Positions 9,901-19,882 of a stretch of 64,000 bases of DNA are shown piece after piece. The stretch lies in assembly GCF_014697425.1 (NCBI RefSeq), contig NZ_JACJRU010000004.1:1-64000 (forward strand), read 5' to 3'. The notes under the pieces were generated by a model. That model ran no database searches and was not told the origin of the DNA. It saw nothing but the letters and a program-made list of their open reading frames with translations. This stretch comes from Nostoc sp. FACHB-110. GTDB lineage: Bacteria > Cyanobacteriota > Cyanobacteriia > Cyanobacteriales > Nostocaceae. The position numbers and the translations under genes are program-made. Every line of letters begins with the position of its first letter. Within the stretch, counting starts at the first letter, position 1.

Positions 9901-12384
9901 GCTATCAATCAACCGCTCCATTAATGCAAATTCGCCGCATAAAGAAGCAATTTCTGATGCTAATTCATGAAACGCCAAGCTCATATCATATTGCCGTTGC
10001 CACGCTTGTTCGCCTAATAAACATAATCCTGTTGAGGCATATTCTCCTGCAGCTTGATAGGCGGTAGAGTTTTTAGCTTTGCGACAAGCAATTAAATTAA
10101 GTTCTGCTAATTCATCTCGTTGATTTTGTTGAGTAATTAACGTAGTTCCGTAATTTAATTGATTGACAAGTTTAAAAATTCTCTCTTCTCTGATATCTGG
10201 AGACATCTGTTGCAGTAGCAGTTGTCCGATTTGGTAATGAGTTATCTGTTTTTGGTCTTCTGGTATGAGGGAATAGGCAGCTTGTTGCACGCGATCGTGT
10301 AAAAATTTGTATGTAACGGTTATTTGTTTTTGGTCATCTTGCTGAATGTCGCTATTTTGTAATGAAGAATCTTGATAAAGTTTATAAATTTCATTAGTTG
10401 GGAGAATCAGTCCTTCTTGTAAGGCTTTCCACAAAGCAGCAGCAGTATCAATGACTGATTGCTTACAAACAATAGCCAAAGTATCTAAATCGAATTGATT
10501 ACCAATACAAGCTGCGAACCGTAATATTTCTTGGGTTGATGATGGGAGTTTTTGTAGTTGTAAATTCATAAATACTACAACATCATCTGTGAGTGCTTGA
10601 GTTGTCACCTGGGCAATATCAAATTGCCAACAGCCTAATTTAAAATCAAATTCAATAAATTTATCTTGATGTAATGATTTGAAAAATTGGATAGTAAAAA
10701 AGGGATTGCCTTGAGTTTTTTGATAAATTAATAAAGATAAATCCCATGCTAAACTTTCACTACATTTGAGAGTGTCAGCGACTAATTGATTTACTTGTGT
10801 TTGATTAAGGGGTGCTAAGGTAATTGTATTAATTGTTGCTTGTTTTTTTTGGATTTCACTCAAAGTCAATATCAATGGATGTCCTAGATGGACTTCGTGA
10901 TCACGATATGCACCGATAAGTAAAAGATGACCTGTATCAGCCATTAATAGCTGCATTAATTTTAGTGATGCTGAATCTGCCCATTGCAAATCATCTAAAA
11001 ATATTACTAAGGGATGTTCTGCACTGGTAAATACTTGCGTAAATTTTTGAAATAATAAGTTAAAGCGATTTTCGGCTGCATTACCTGATAATTCGATGGC
11101 TGGTGGTTGCTTACCAATAATTTCTGCTAGTTCAGGAATAACATCAATAATAACTTGTCCATTGTCGCCGACAGCTGCTAATATTTTATTTTGCCATTTT
11201 TCTATTTGAGCGTCACTTTCTGTTAACAATTGTCCCATTAAATCTCGGAAAGCTTGCACAAATGCACCCAAGGGAATATTGCGATTAAACTGGTCAAATT
11301 TACCTTTGATGAAATAGCCGCGTTGTCTTAGTATGGGTTTATGCACTTCGTTCACAACGGCTGTTTTCCCGATTCCCGAAAACCCAGCGACAAGCATCAT
11401 TTCGGTTGCGCCAAGGCTAACTCTATCGAATGCTTCTAGTAGGGTTTGTACTTCGGGTTCTCTGCCATAGAGTTTATCAGGGATGATGAAGCGATCGCAC
11501 ACATCTTTCCGGGCAATTTTAAAGCTGTCAATCTTCCCGGTTTCTCTTAGTTGAGTTAAACAATTCCTTAAATCATATTTCAATCCCAAGGCACTTTGAT
11601 ATCTATCTTCAGCATTTTTCGCCATCAATTTGCTAACAATTTCGGCAAGTACCGATGGAATTTGGGGATTAATTTCTGTGATTAGGGGTGCTATTTTTGC
11701 GAGATGACAATGTACTAATTCCATCGCATCATGAGAGGGGAAGGGTAACTCACCTGTGAGTAATTCGTAGAAAGTTACACCTAAAGAATAAAAATCTGTG
11801 CGATAATCAATCCCACGATTCATTCTCCCTGTTTGTTCAGGAGAAATATAAGCGAGTGTTCCTTCTAATACGTTGGGATTAACTAAGGTTTGGGTTTCTC
11901 GCGGTAATAGCGATGCAATACTAAAGTCAATTAATTTAATTTGTTTGGTTTCGGGATTTATTAAGATATTGCTGGGTTTGATATCTTTATGAATAATGCG
12001 CTCATGATAGAGTAAATCTAAAATGTTGCACAAAGCGATCGCAATTACTAAAAATTCTTCTAAAGATTGTTGGGTTTCTCTAGTTCGCCACTCCTTTAGA
12101 GAAATCCCCCCAAAGTCTTCCATAACTAAGGCATAACCATTTTGACAAGGTTCTAGACTGTAGTTTTGGACTATCTGGGGGGAGTTGAGATTTTTGGCAA
12201 TTGTATACTGATTGCGAAACAACAAAAGTTCATGAAAGCTGGGATAAGGATTTTTGAGGAATTTGATAACTACTGGTGCTGAGTCACTTTCTCTGACTGC
12301 TCGATAAACCAGTGTTCTTGAACCATTGTAGAGTTCTTCACTCATACAATATCCGGGAATCTTCATAACAAGAGTGCCAATCAT
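6976..12384 (-). CDS. Giant Ser/Thr kinase-AAA ATPase-GAF-histidine kinase (HstK-like), paralogue without PAS
   Basis: An 1802-residue paralogue of the next gene downstream, with the same order: Ser/Thr kinase (Lys41, HKDIKPSN, DFS), ATPase with GFSGIGKT and VIFLDDLQWAD, a TPR-like helical middle, GAF, then a histidine kinase with VAGVAHEMNN (phospho-His near 1549) and [10 protein letters not shown]. The PAS segment between GAF and the kinase is absent, which explains most of the length difference. The kinase, ATPase and His-kinase parts are very close to the neighbour, whereas the helical middle has diverged. This suggests tandem duplication followed by sensor divergence. It is the upstream member of the pair and probably carries the promoter, in the AT-rich DNA just above 12384. 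A second in-frame ATG lies six codons in. Confidence 0.93.
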   Translation of the reverse strand: MIGTLVMKIPGYCMSEELYNGSRTLVYRAVRESDSAPVVIKFLKNPYPSFHELLLFRNQYTIAKNLNSPQIVQNYSLEPCQNGYALVMEDFGGISLKEWRTRETQQSLEEFLVIAIALCNILDLLYHERIIHKDIKPSNILINPETKQIKLIDFSIASLLPRETQTLVNPNVLEGTLAYISPEQTGRMNRGIDYRTDFYSLGVTFYELLTGELPFPSHDAMELVHCHLAKIAPLITEINPQIPSVLAEIVSKLMAKNAEDRYQSALGLKYDLRNCLTQLRETGKIDSFKIARKDVCDRFIIPDKLYGREPEVQTLLEAFDRVSLGATEMMLVAGFSGIGKTAVVNEVHKPILRQRGYFIKGKFDQFNRNIPLGAFVQAFRDLMGQLLTESDAQIEKWQNKILAAVGDNGQVIIDVIPELAEIIGKQPPAIELSGNAAENRFNLLFQKFTQVFTSAEHPLVIFLDDLQWADSASLKLMQLLMADTGHLLLIGAYRDHEVHLGHPLILTLSEIQKKQATINTITLAPLNQTQVNQLVADTLKCSESLAWDLSLLIYQKTQGNPFFTIQFFKSLHQDKFIEFDFKLGCWQFDIAQVTTQALTDDVVVFMNLQLQKLPSSTQEILRFAACIGNQFDLDTLAIVCKQSVIDTAAALWKALQEGLILPTNEIYKLYQDSSLQNSDIQQDDQKQITVTYKFLHDRVQQAAYSLIPEDQKQITHYQIGQLLLQQMSPDIREERIFKLVNQLNYGTTLITQQNQRDELAELNLIACRKAKNSTAYQAAGEYASTGLCLLGEQAWQRQYDMSLAFHELASEIASLCGEFALMERLIDSVIIQANSLLEKVNIYCIKIQAYVFQNEPVKALEIGQNLLQQFGIKFAESPSPVDIQQAIQEINELIGDREITDLFDLPVMTNREVLAIIQIANALVPPAYNSGSILCPLLMALSVKLSIQYGNTIISAFAYANYGFILCNVLQDVDKATEFAELSLKLITKFDAKAIKPEVLLVLAGFILHRKSHIKEVLPLLQESYVIGLEVGSTKFAGYHARTFCNASFWCNQPLATLEQNARAYYNGLMQINQVGLANHCRLSWQSALNLLGYGEDPCILSGEVVQETEVLPQIMSDNDLSELYVFHSYKLMLCFLFGETEQAQNHAVECRNHLIAAQGLVYEPAFYFYDSLIALASLNLQLQDSSAVWQRVEENQTQLKNWAHHAPMNHQHKFDLVAAEKCRVSGQKIAASDLYDKAICGAKINDYVQEEALANELAAKFYLDWGKQRIAQEYMMEAYYAYARWGAKAKVTDLETLYPQLLAPILQQTYSPLSTDETIFTLKSVSSTSSLTSNSSVSDTLDLTAILKASQTLSGEIELEKLLSSLLRIVIENAGADKCVLMLLRDGNLLIKGSITQGMQPVVLQRIPVEDSQDIPHKLIYKVKHNQQIAILVDAIADPILANDPYIVHQQPKSILCSPILHQGKLIGILYLENNLVTGAFTSDRIELLNLICAQAAISLENARLYESAQEYAQKLEQALTDLQNAQLHIVQSEKMSALGNLVAGVAHEMNNPLGFISATLQQTKPNFADITEHLRLYQQNLENPSHEIQDHAEEIDLEYLLEDLPKTIDAMVMACDRLKNISTSLRTFSRADKDYKVQFNLHEGIDSTILILKHRLKANQQHPAIEVITNYSDLPLVNCFPGQLNQVFMNILANAIDALEEANIGKSFAEIKAHPNCITITTSIVDNIWVKISIADNGKGMSEEIQQKIFEHLFTTKGVGKGTGLGLAIAKQIVEEKHGGQLSCQSLLGEGTEFIIEIPV

Positions 12385-12458
12385 AATACCTAAATCTTGA
12401 AAATATCTGGATTTAGTATTCCCAAATGCTCAACTGAACTCTATAGTAATGTAAAACT

Positions 12459-12488
12459 TTACACTGGTATTTGAATGATAAATTCTGT
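12459..12488 (-). pseudogene. Orphan 3' tail of a third HstK-like kinase gene
   Basis: Read on the minus strand these bases give TEFIIQIPV followed by TAA, the exact C-terminal motif of the two kinases (TEFIIQLPV and TEFIIEIPV). The surrounding DNA also resembles 1138-1168. Immediately upstream the frame is closed by a stop. It is best read as the leftover end of a deleted tandem copy. Confidence 0.7.
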
Positions 12489-12662
12489 TTATCAAATAAA
12501 TGATATTAAGCTTTCACCAGTTTTCAGCTTAACTATCAAGTTACACTCAAGTAATTTTTCATCTAAAAATTACAAAAATGTAATTCTCAAGTAGGAGAAC
12601 CTGTAATTTTTCCCTATTTCAATCAGGAATATCAACAATCAACAAATTAGTTGAGTAATTCC

Positions 12663-12947
12663 ATGAATCGTCTATTTCGCAAATATCATCATTGGTTGGC
12701 AATTGTCTGTGCGTTACCTTTATTATTGACAGTCATCACTGGTATGACCTTTCCTATTGCTAAAGCTTTGCATCAGAGGGAATTAGCCGGGTTTTTGATT
12801 CATCTCCACACATTAGAAACTTTTGGCTTGGATGGCTTTTTTCCGATAATTAATGGATTAGGATTATTTGGTTTATTAATTACTGGTATGTATATGTCAA
12901 ATTTATTTAAAAAACGTCGGGCTGCGCCTCATTCAATTGATTTCTAA
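12663..12947 (+). CDS. Small PepSY-associated-type membrane protein
   Basis: A 94-residue protein, if the ATG at 12663 is used; an in-frame TTG four codons earlier is less likely. It starts MNRLFRKYHHWLAIV, has a first hydrophobic helix (ALPLLLTVITGMTFPI), a central IHLHTLETFGLDGFFP segment and a second helix (GLFGLLITGMYMS), and ends in a basic tail. The RKYHHWLA start and the IHLHT segment resemble the short PepSY-associated transmembrane proteins common in cyanobacteria, here without a full PepSY domain. It stands alone between divergent and convergent neighbours. Its function is unknown; a role in membrane redox or metal handling would be a guess. Confidence 0.7.
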   Translation: MNRLFRKYHHWLAIVCALPLLLTVITGMTFPIAKALHQRELAGFLIHLHTLETFGLDGFFPIINGLGLFGLLITGMYMSNLFKKRRAAPHSIDF

Positions 12948-13047
12948 GGCGGATAAATAAGATTAAAATGTCCTTATTTCATCGCCAAGCATGAAAGTAG
13001 AACTGATATTTTTACTCAGCACTTTCAAGCTAGGAAAACATTTAGAT

Positions 13048-15678
13048 TTACAGCCAATTGCCTACCAACACAAATGCTGACCAATAAAAAGGATGTTGAA
13101 AATTAGCATCTTGCAAAAAACTAATTTGAGCTTGGCGTAATGCTTCTGCTTTGCTAACACCTGGTTTTCGCAGGTGTTTATAAAATTCCACCATAAATTT
13201 AGCTGTGGAATCGTCCTTGACAGCCCACAACGTAGCTAAGGTACTGCGCGCACCAGAACGAACTGCAACGCCAGCTAACCCTAAGATAGCGCGATTATCT
13301 CCTTTGGCTGTTTGACAAGCACTCAGAACCATTAACTCCAAAGGTGTAGATTCTAATTCGTTTCTGCTTTTGAGAAATTCACTTAATTGTTTGATGTTGA
13401 TTCTGTCATTCCAACTGAGGATAAATGTTTCATCTGATTTGCTGCTAAACTGACCGTGAGTGGCTAAGTGTAGCACAGAAAAAGGTGTTGATTTAATAGC
13501 TTGTTGCAAACTAGCGTCAGTAAAATTCTCATTCAATAAAACTTTTGTGGTTACTTCCGAGGCAATTTCTGTGACTTCTGATTTCACCCCAGGTAAGGCT
13601 TTAAATCCTTGACGGGCTTCACTCAGGGCGGCTGTCATCACACTAATATTTTCTTGTTGGAGCGATCGCGCTGACATCAGTTGCATTCCTGGCGAAAGTG
13701 CTACACTATACTTCTCTATCAGATATTGTTTACCATCATAAAGAGCAGCCATTGGGATATTGCGTAAAGAACCATCTAATACAAAAGCTAGAGTTTTGAT
13801 GTTATGCTTTGTTAGTTGAGATTCTGCTGGGCGAATGAGCCAATCATAAATTTTCTGCGATACAGATAAGCGCTCTTCATTAGCAATAACAGGATTCAGA
13901 GATTGACGCATTTGCTGGACAATCTGATTTATTTGTTCTGCTGATAAAACAGTTTGATAATTAGAGAGTGGTTGCCCAGGAATCGATACAATTACTTCTA
14001 AGCGATCGCCTAAAATAATTGGATAGATAACAGCTGCTTGTTTGTCAATTTTGTCTAGTTGTTCTGGTTGGGCATTTAAACAAGCTTCGCGGAAAAAGTT
14101 ATCTAATTCGGCTATTTTTAAGGCTTCAATGGTTTCTCTTGCTTGTTTGAGATTTTTTTGACTAGGTTGAGATTGCAGTAATAAATCTACTAATTCTCGA
14201 TAAACTGGTTCAACACTTTCTTGAAAAGAAAACTGCACATCACGATTAATGGCTACTAAGTCACTCCGCAAAGACTTGAGAGTTCTAATAGAATAATCAT
14301 AACTGGCGATCGCACCTGGAATATCACCTTGTTGTTTGAGAATTTTGCCAACTTGCCAAGCAGCTTGATAACTAATATCATTAGCATTAATTTCTTGGGC
14401 CAGTTTTAATGCTTTTTTGCTGAGTTTTAAAGCATCAGATAACTGTTGCCTTTCAGAGTACAACTTAGCTAATTCGTGTAAAGCATAAGCTTCGGCGCGT
14501 AAATCTTGTAAATTTTCTGCCTGTTGTACAGCCAAAGCCATAATTTGCGCTAATTCTGGATATAACTGATAATTACTCCTATCTAGTTTTGCCAATTTAG
14601 TAAAGTTGTGAACTAAATTGACTTTGGCATAAATGCTCATCCGGCTTGATGGCAAATTATTTAGTTGTGATTTAATCTGCAATAATAAAACCTTAGCTGC
14701 TTCTATTTCCTGAGTTTCTAGATAAACACTAGCTTGGTTTAACTGTGCTTCTAATCGTAATTGCAAATTAGTTGTTTGTGTGACAACTTTTTGATAATAA
14801 TCTAAAGCGACTGTGGGTTGCTGTAAATCTCTAGCAGTATTGCCCAAACTGAGAAAAATATCCGTTTTATCTGTAGAATCATTTAAGCGATCGCTAATTT
14901 TTAAACTTTGCTCTAAAACTTCCTCAGATGTTTTTAATTCACCAACTAATTGAAAAGCTACCCCTAAACTGTGCAAAGCTTTCGCTTTTATCAAAGAATC
15001 TGGCTGATTTTGAAGTTTGCCATTAACATCAACTAACAACTTCTGCGCTCTGCGATAAAACCCCAATGTCTGCATTGCTTGAGCTTGATTAATTTGGCTA
15101 CCAACTTTTCCCACCTCATCTCCAGCCTTAGCGTAAGCACTTTCGGCATACTGCCAAGCTTGCAAAGCATCTTCCGCTTTTCCCATTGCCAATTTCAGAT
15201 TTCCTTGGGTATTAAAAGCCACCGCAAGTATGGCAGCATTAGCTTTTTTTTGCTTTTGTAAATGTTGGAGAATCTCTAGGCTATTATTTATAGCAATTTC
15301 GGCTTTTTGCCAATCCCCTAACTTCTGATAACCTAAAGATAAATAGCTTAAACTCCAAGCCTGATTGATATCATCACCTTGATTTTTAAAATTCACAGCC
15401 GCACTTTGCCAAAACTCTACCGCCTCAGCAAAACGCCCCAAGGCAAAAAGATTTCTGCCTTGGTGAATTTGATATTGACCATCTGTAAAATTATCAACTG
15501 ATTTGGGTGGCAAATTTGCATCTGCCAAAATATTCACATCTAAACTTTTCACTAATGGTAAATTATCCTTATCTTGGGCAGATACACTAGTATTTGCCAT
15601 CAATAAAATTAAGCAACCACAGTAAATATGATATTTAAAATAAAATATTAGCCTCCGATAATGGTACATATATTTCAA
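13048..15678 (-). CDS. Secreted TPR-CHAT domain protein (caspase-like)
   Basis: An 876-residue protein. The N-terminus has a basic start and a hydrophobic stretch ending ANTSVSAQ, consistent with a signal peptide and a periplasmic or extracellular location. Residues about 60-480 are tandem TPR helices. The C-terminal third is a CHAT domain, a caspase-fold peptidase relative: HLATHGQF gives the His (H741), and LSACQT gives the nucleophilic Cys (C788), followed by GLAGVAVRSGARSTLATLW. Both catalytic residues are present. It is the last gene of a minus-strand run (DUF928, CHASE2 kinase, response regulator-kinase, CHAT) with a 33-bp gap to the gene before it. A close paralogue lies at 29377-31983. 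The substrate is unknown. Confidence 0.9.
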   Translation of the reverse strand: MKYMYHYRRLIFYFKYHIYCGCLILLMANTSVSAQDKDNLPLVKSLDVNILADANLPPKSVDNFTDGQYQIHQGRNLFALGRFAEAVEFWQSAAVNFKNQGDDINQAWSLSYLSLGYQKLGDWQKAEIAINNSLEILQHLQKQKKANAAILAVAFNTQGNLKLAMGKAEDALQAWQYAESAYAKAGDEVGKVGSQINQAQAMQTLGFYRRAQKLLVDVNGKLQNQPDSLIKAKALHSLGVAFQLVGELKTSEEVLEQSLKISDRLNDSTDKTDIFLSLGNTARDLQQPTVALDYYQKVVTQTTNLQLRLEAQLNQASVYLETQEIEAAKVLLLQIKSQLNNLPSSRMSIYAKVNLVHNFTKLAKLDRSNYQLYPELAQIMALAVQQAENLQDLRAEAYALHELAKLYSERQQLSDALKLSKKALKLAQEINANDISYQAAWQVGKILKQQGDIPGAIASYDYSIRTLKSLRSDLVAINRDVQFSFQESVEPVYRELVDLLLQSQPSQKNLKQARETIEALKIAELDNFFREACLNAQPEQLDKIDKQAAVIYPIILGDRLEVIVSIPGQPLSNYQTVLSAEQINQIVQQMRQSLNPVIANEERLSVSQKIYDWLIRPAESQLTKHNIKTLAFVLDGSLRNIPMAALYDGKQYLIEKYSVALSPGMQLMSARSLQQENISVMTAALSEARQGFKALPGVKSEVTEIASEVTTKVLLNENFTDASLQQAIKSTPFSVLHLATHGQFSSKSDETFILSWNDRINIKQLSEFLKSRNELESTPLELMVLSACQTAKGDNRAILGLAGVAVRSGARSTLATLWAVKDDSTAKFMVEFYKHLRKPGVSKAEALRQAQISFLQDANFQHPFYWSAFVLVGNWL

Positions 15679-15711
15679 TATAAATTTATGATGTTACTTC
15701 ACTAGTAAATT

Positions 15712-17040
15712 TCAGTTATCAACTGGGATTTCAATCAAAAACTCTGTGCTTTCCCCCAATGTAGAAAATAATTTTAATTTACCATGATGTTTCTCTTCAA
15801 TAATATGCTGACTAATAGATAAACCTAAACCAGTACCTTTACCTAAAGGCTTTGTAGTAAAAAATTGTTCAAATATGCGTGTTTGAATTTCTGGCGGAAT
15901 ACCCAGACCATTATCTTTAATTCCAATAATTGCTAATCCCTGCTCTGGCTCGTAGAGAGTTTTAATCACAATTTGTTGCTTATTTTTGGTTTTTGTCTGA
16001 TTATCGACGGTTTGAGCGCTTTCATCAAAAGCATCAATGGCATTCGCAATAATATTCATCAAGACTTGGTTAATTTGCTCAGGATAACCTTCAATCAAGG
16101 GTAATCTTCCATAGTCTTTAATGACCTCTATATCTTCACGTAATTTATTTCGTTTGAAACGATGAGACAGAATTATCAGTGTACTTTCAATACATTCATG
16201 GATATCAAATTCAATTTTTTGTGATGTATCTGTGCGCGAAACATTCCGCAAACTATCACTGATTTTAATAATTCTATCTAATCCTAAATTTATTGATGAG
16301 ATAATTTGAGGTATATCTTCAACTATTTGCGCTAATTCAATTAGTTTAGCATTTTTGGTAATGGCTATATCTGGATTAGGATAACATTGCTGATAAAGAG
16401 ATAAATGATTTAATAAAGCATTTAGGTAATTATTGATAAATTCAAAATTACCTGTGACAAATCCCAAAGGATTATTAATTTCATGAGCTACTCCTGCAAC
16501 TAATTGACCAAGCGTAGATAATTTTTCTTTTTGAATTAACTGTAATTGAGATTTTTTAAGTTCGTTTAATGCTTGGGTAAGTTCTTGTGTCCGTTCCTCT
16601 ACACGTCGATCAAGTTGCTGATTTTGGGCTTCTAGTTGTTTGGTTAAAAAATTGAGTTTTAAATGTACTTGAATTCTTGCTAAGACTTCTTCTACCTGAA
16701 AAGGTTTAGTAATGTAATCTACGCCACCAATTAACAGACCTTGTACCTTATCAAATTTATCGTTAAGCGCACTCAGAAAAATCACAGGGATATTTTTAGT
16801 AACAGGATTTTGTTTTAGTTCTGCACAGGTTTGAAAGCCATCAATATCTGGCATAATTACATCTAGTAAAATTAAATCTGGATGCGCATATTCAGCTTGT
16901 TCAATCGCACCTTGACCATCAGTAGCGATTAAAATTTCCCAGCCAGAACTAGCAATAGCCTGAGATAGAACTTTTAAGTTTGTGGGATTATCATCTACAA
17001 TTAAGATTGTGACATCCTCATAAAAGTTTTTTTTTGTCAT
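15712..17040 (-). CDS. Response regulator-histidine kinase hybrid (REC-coiled coil-HisKA/HATPase)
   Basis: A 442-residue cytosolic protein. The receiver domain comes first (about 11-125: VDDNPTN, phospho-Asp D60 in LLDVIMPDIDG, Lys112 in YITKPF), followed by a coiled coil (about 135-172) and a histidine kinase with VAGVAHEINNPLGF (phospho-His H186), an N box near MNIIANAIDAF and the G box GKGTGLGLSI. There are no membrane helices. It starts 6 bp after the stop of the CHASE2 hybrid kinase upstream, so the two are very probably translated from one mRNA. That makes it the likely phosphorelay partner of the membrane sensor. No DNA-binding output domain is present. Confidence 0.92.
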   Translation of the reverse strand: MTKKNFYEDVTILIVDDNPTNLKVLSQAIASSGWEILIATDGQGAIEQAEYAHPDLILLDVIMPDIDGFQTCAELKQNPVTKNIPVIFLSALNDKFDKVQGLLIGGVDYITKPFQVEEVLARIQVHLKLNFLTKQLEAQNQQLDRRVEERTQELTQALNELKKSQLQLIQKEKLSTLGQLVAGVAHEINNPLGFVTGNFEFINNYLNALLNHLSLYQQCYPNPDIAITKNAKLIELAQIVEDIPQIISSINLGLDRIIKISDSLRNVSRTDTSQKIEFDIHECIESTLIILSHRFKRNKLREDIEVIKDYGRLPLIEGYPEQINQVLMNIIANAIDAFDESAQTVDNQTKTKNKQQIVIKTLYEPEQGLAIIGIKDNGLGIPPEIQTRIFEQFFTTKPLGKGTGLGLSISQHIIEEKHHGKLKLFSTLGESTEFLIEIPVDN

Positions 17041-17046
17041 AACTAT

Positions 17047-19788
17047 TTAACCTTTGGTATCTTTAATCAATTGGCGTATCTGCTTCAGTTGAAAGTTCTC
17101 AGCAAGATTTCTCATCTGTTTTATAAAAGGTAAATATTTATTATCTATTTTTTCCAGTTCATTCAATGTGTTTTTAATGCCTTCAATATTTCCCCTCATA
17201 GCTAAATCTAGTAGCTGATCAAGTTCCCTATTTGGCGGAGAGACTATTAATTGATAATTTGGCGGTAGCTCATCATCTTTGGTATTATTTCTTGCTTCTG
17301 AATAAATCCATTCTAGGTGTAAATAACTTTGTAATAAGCTAGTTAAATGGTCAAGTTGTATTGGCTTAGGTAAAAATTCATTTCCTCCAACTGCTAGACT
17401 TTTTGCTTTATTGCTCTCAAAAACACTGGCAGAACAAACTATAATTGGCAGTTCATCAGATGTATATGTTTTTCTTAAAGTAGCAATCATTTTAAATCCA
17501 TCCATAATTGGCAAATCCAAATCAGTAATAATTAAATCAGGCTGGTTATCAATTACGATATTGATTGCGGCTTCTCCATTAGCAGCCTCAAAACATAAAA
17601 AACCAATCGATTGGAGAAAACTAAAAATCAAAGCACGATTTTGCCATTGGTCATCAACAATGAGAATTTTTGGTTGCTTGTCTTTAACTCTCTGAATTTT
17701 CTGGTTATGCAGTTCGCCCTGTATAGTTAAGCAATCACTGTGAACCTGAAAACTCAAATCTAACCAAAATTTACTCCCTTGACCAAAATTACTTTCAACT
17801 TTGATTGCACTACCCATCAACTCAGCAATTTTACTACTAATTGCTAAACCTAAACCTGTACCTTCTGCTTGCTTATTTTTATCACCTACTTGTTCAAAGG
17901 GTAAGAATATCTTCTTTAGTTGTTCCGCCGTCATCCCAATTCCTGTATCTTGGATAGCAAATCTAATTTTGCACAGAGTATTGACTGCTTCTAATACCTC
18001 TACTTTAAAAGTTACGCTACCATTATCAGTAAATTTAATGGCATTACTCAGGAGATTAATTAATATTTGTCGTAAACGTTTTTCGTCTGCATAAATTCCT
18101 TGAGGCAATAGGGTATCGGGTTCGTAAATAAAGGAAATTCCTTTTTGTAAAGCACGAATGCGGCACATTTCTACTACTCCCGTTAAGAAGTAGGAAAAAT
18201 CAAAATCTGTATTATGTAGTTCTAGCTTACTTGCTTCTATTTTGGATAAATCTAAAATATCGTTAATCAGAGTCAGAAGATGATAACCACACTGATGAAT
18301 GATTTTAATTCCCTCTAATTCTGATTGCGCCATGCTTTGAGAACGTTCGAGGATTTGTGCATAACCAAGAATGCCATTTAAAGGTGTGCGTAACTCATGA
18401 CTCATATTGGCTAAAAACTCACTTTTAGCTTGGTTAGCAACATCAGCAGCAATTTTGGCAACTTCTAATTCTTGAGTACGATCGCGTACTTTTTGCTCAA
18501 GAGTGCGAGAATAATCTTGCAGTTGTTGATTAGCTTTTTCTAGCTGAAACTGCTTATGAAAGTTTGTTGTCACAATTGTCGATAAAAAAATTGCCAGTAA
18601 TGGTGAAATTACAGGCATCCACCACCCAATTAAAAACACACTATAACCAATACTGATCACAATAGCCGTGCCAGCGACAATAATCAAAAATGGCAGTCCC
18701 AAAGATGATCTTTTAAACTTAGAATTAACTTGTAATACTTGCCAAGTACTACCACTGGCAATCAAAGACCAGCAAAAAACCCATACCCATTCTAATTGCT
18801 CAGACCATATTTGTAGCAATGGTCTGCCATCAATAGCAGCACTGAGAATTTGACTAATTAAATTAGCATGAACTACTACACCTGCCATCGTTTCACCTTC
18901 ACCCTGTAACTGGCGACTGTAGCCAACATTAAAAAAATCGTTAATACTTTTAGCTGTTGTACCAATTAAAACAATGCGATCGCGGATTAAATCTGCTGAT
19001 ACAGATTTATTCAAGACATCTCGCATTTTCACAACGTCAAAATTTTCTTGATAACCACGATAGTTCAAGACAATTTGATAGCCACCAACATCTGCGTTGC
19101 GATAATTAAACTCTTGACCAGTCAAAGGTTTAAATACCGCTTTACCTAAACCCAAAGTATGTGCGCGGTCATCGAGCGCTTGCAAAGAAATACCCTTTGG
19201 TTGCAAATACATTAAACTCAGACGCACTGCTAACCCTAAAAAAATTTTGCCGCTATCATCCCCAGCAGATAATAAACCCCGTCGCACTTTGCCATCTGTA
19301 TCAGCAACCATATCCGCTAAGGCTACTTTATCTTGTTCAGCAAGAGTGGGGGATGGAGCTACTTTCTCTCCGACTAATTTTCTCACGCCAATCAAATTCG
19401 GCGTAGATTTCATGACTCCAACCAATTTTTTGTAACCAGGTTCCACTGGTAAATCTCGATAGATATCTACACCTATGACTGCTGGTTGCTTGGCTTTGAT
19501 TTTAGTCAACAATTCCGCTAACACAACATCAGGAATCGGCCATTTGCCTGCTTGAGTAATATCTTGTTCATCTATGGCTACAATTAAAATTCGCTTGTCT
19601 ACAGCTTCGGTAGAACGTAGCGCAAAAAAACACTCCATCGCATTCCACTCCAGCAGCTGCAATAGTCCTACCTTGCCGAGGACAATTACAAAGATTGTGA
19701 CAGTTGGTGTTGCAATCAAAACAGTCAGCCAATATGGAAAACATATCCCGCGTATATACTGAAAAACAGTTTTAAAAGATAACTTCAT
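17047..19788 (-). CDS. CHASE2 membrane sensor hybrid histidine kinase
   Basis: A 913-residue inner-membrane sensor. A first transmembrane helix ([18 protein letters not shown]) is followed by an extracytoplasmic CHASE2 domain (about 35-320, including [11 protein letters not shown] and GVDIYRDLP) and further transmembrane helices (about 330-410). A coiled coil leads to HisKA with [12 protein letters not shown] (phospho-His H464) and an HATPase with [10 protein letters not shown] receiver domain follows, with ILIVDDQ and phospho-Asp D756 in [11 protein letters not shown]. The last 110 residues show no recognised HPt motif. CHASE2 senses unknown extracellular signals. The gene lies between DUF928 and the REC-kinase; both are next to each other in the same direction, suggesting a single signalling operon with the CHAT gene. 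Confidence 0.93.
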   Translation of the reverse strand: MKLSFKTVFQYIRGICFPYWLTVLIATPTVTIFVIVLGKVGLLQLLEWNAMECFFALRSTEAVDKRILIVAIDEQDITQAGKWPIPDVVLAELLTKIKAKQPAVIGVDIYRDLPVEPGYKKLVGVMKSTPNLIGVRKLVGEKVAPSPTLAEQDKVALADMVADTDGKVRRGLLSAGDDSGKIFLGLAVRLSLMYLQPKGISLQALDDRAHTLGLGKAVFKPLTGQEFNYRNADVGGYQIVLNYRGYQENFDVVKMRDVLNKSVSADLIRDRIVLIGTTAKSINDFFNVGYSRQLQGEGETMAGVVVHANLISQILSAAIDGRPLLQIWSEQLEWVWVFCWSLIASGSTWQVLQVNSKFKRSSLGLPFLIIVAGTAIVISIGYSVFLIGWWMPVISPLLAIFLSTIVTTNFHKQFQLEKANQQLQDYSRTLEQKVRDRTQELEVAKIAADVANQAKSEFLANMSHELRTPLNGILGYAQILERSQSMAQSELEGIKIIHQCGYHLLTLINDILDLSKIEASKLELHNTDFDFSYFLTGVVEMCRIRALQKGISFIYEPDTLLPQGIYADEKRLRQILINLLSNAIKFTDNGSVTFKVEVLEAVNTLCKIRFAIQDTGIGMTAEQLKKIFLPFEQVGDKNKQAEGTGLGLAISSKIAELMGSAIKVESNFGQGSKFWLDLSFQVHSDCLTIQGELHNQKIQRVKDKQPKILIVDDQWQNRALIFSFLQSIGFLCFEAANGEAAINIVIDNQPDLIITDLDLPIMDGFKMIATLRKTYTSDELPIIVCSASVFESNKAKSLAVGGNEFLPKPIQLDHLTSLLQSYLHLEWIYSEARNNTKDDELPPNYQLIVSPPNRELDQLLDLAMRGNIEGIKNTLNELEKIDNKYLPFIKQMRNLAENFQLKQIRQLIKDTKG

Positions 19789-19882
19789 CAGTCTTTTAAA
19801 TGGAACACCTCAGCCCAAAATCAAAAAGAATTAGGAATGAGGGAATTTTTTCCTCATTCCCACATCACTCATGTGTTGAGTT

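Noticed and set aside
19834..19860. Terminator between DUF928 and CHASE2 kinase
   Set aside because: A 10-11 bp inverted repeat exists, but there is no U tract on the minus strand. The genes are more likely one transcript, possibly with an attenuating hairpin.
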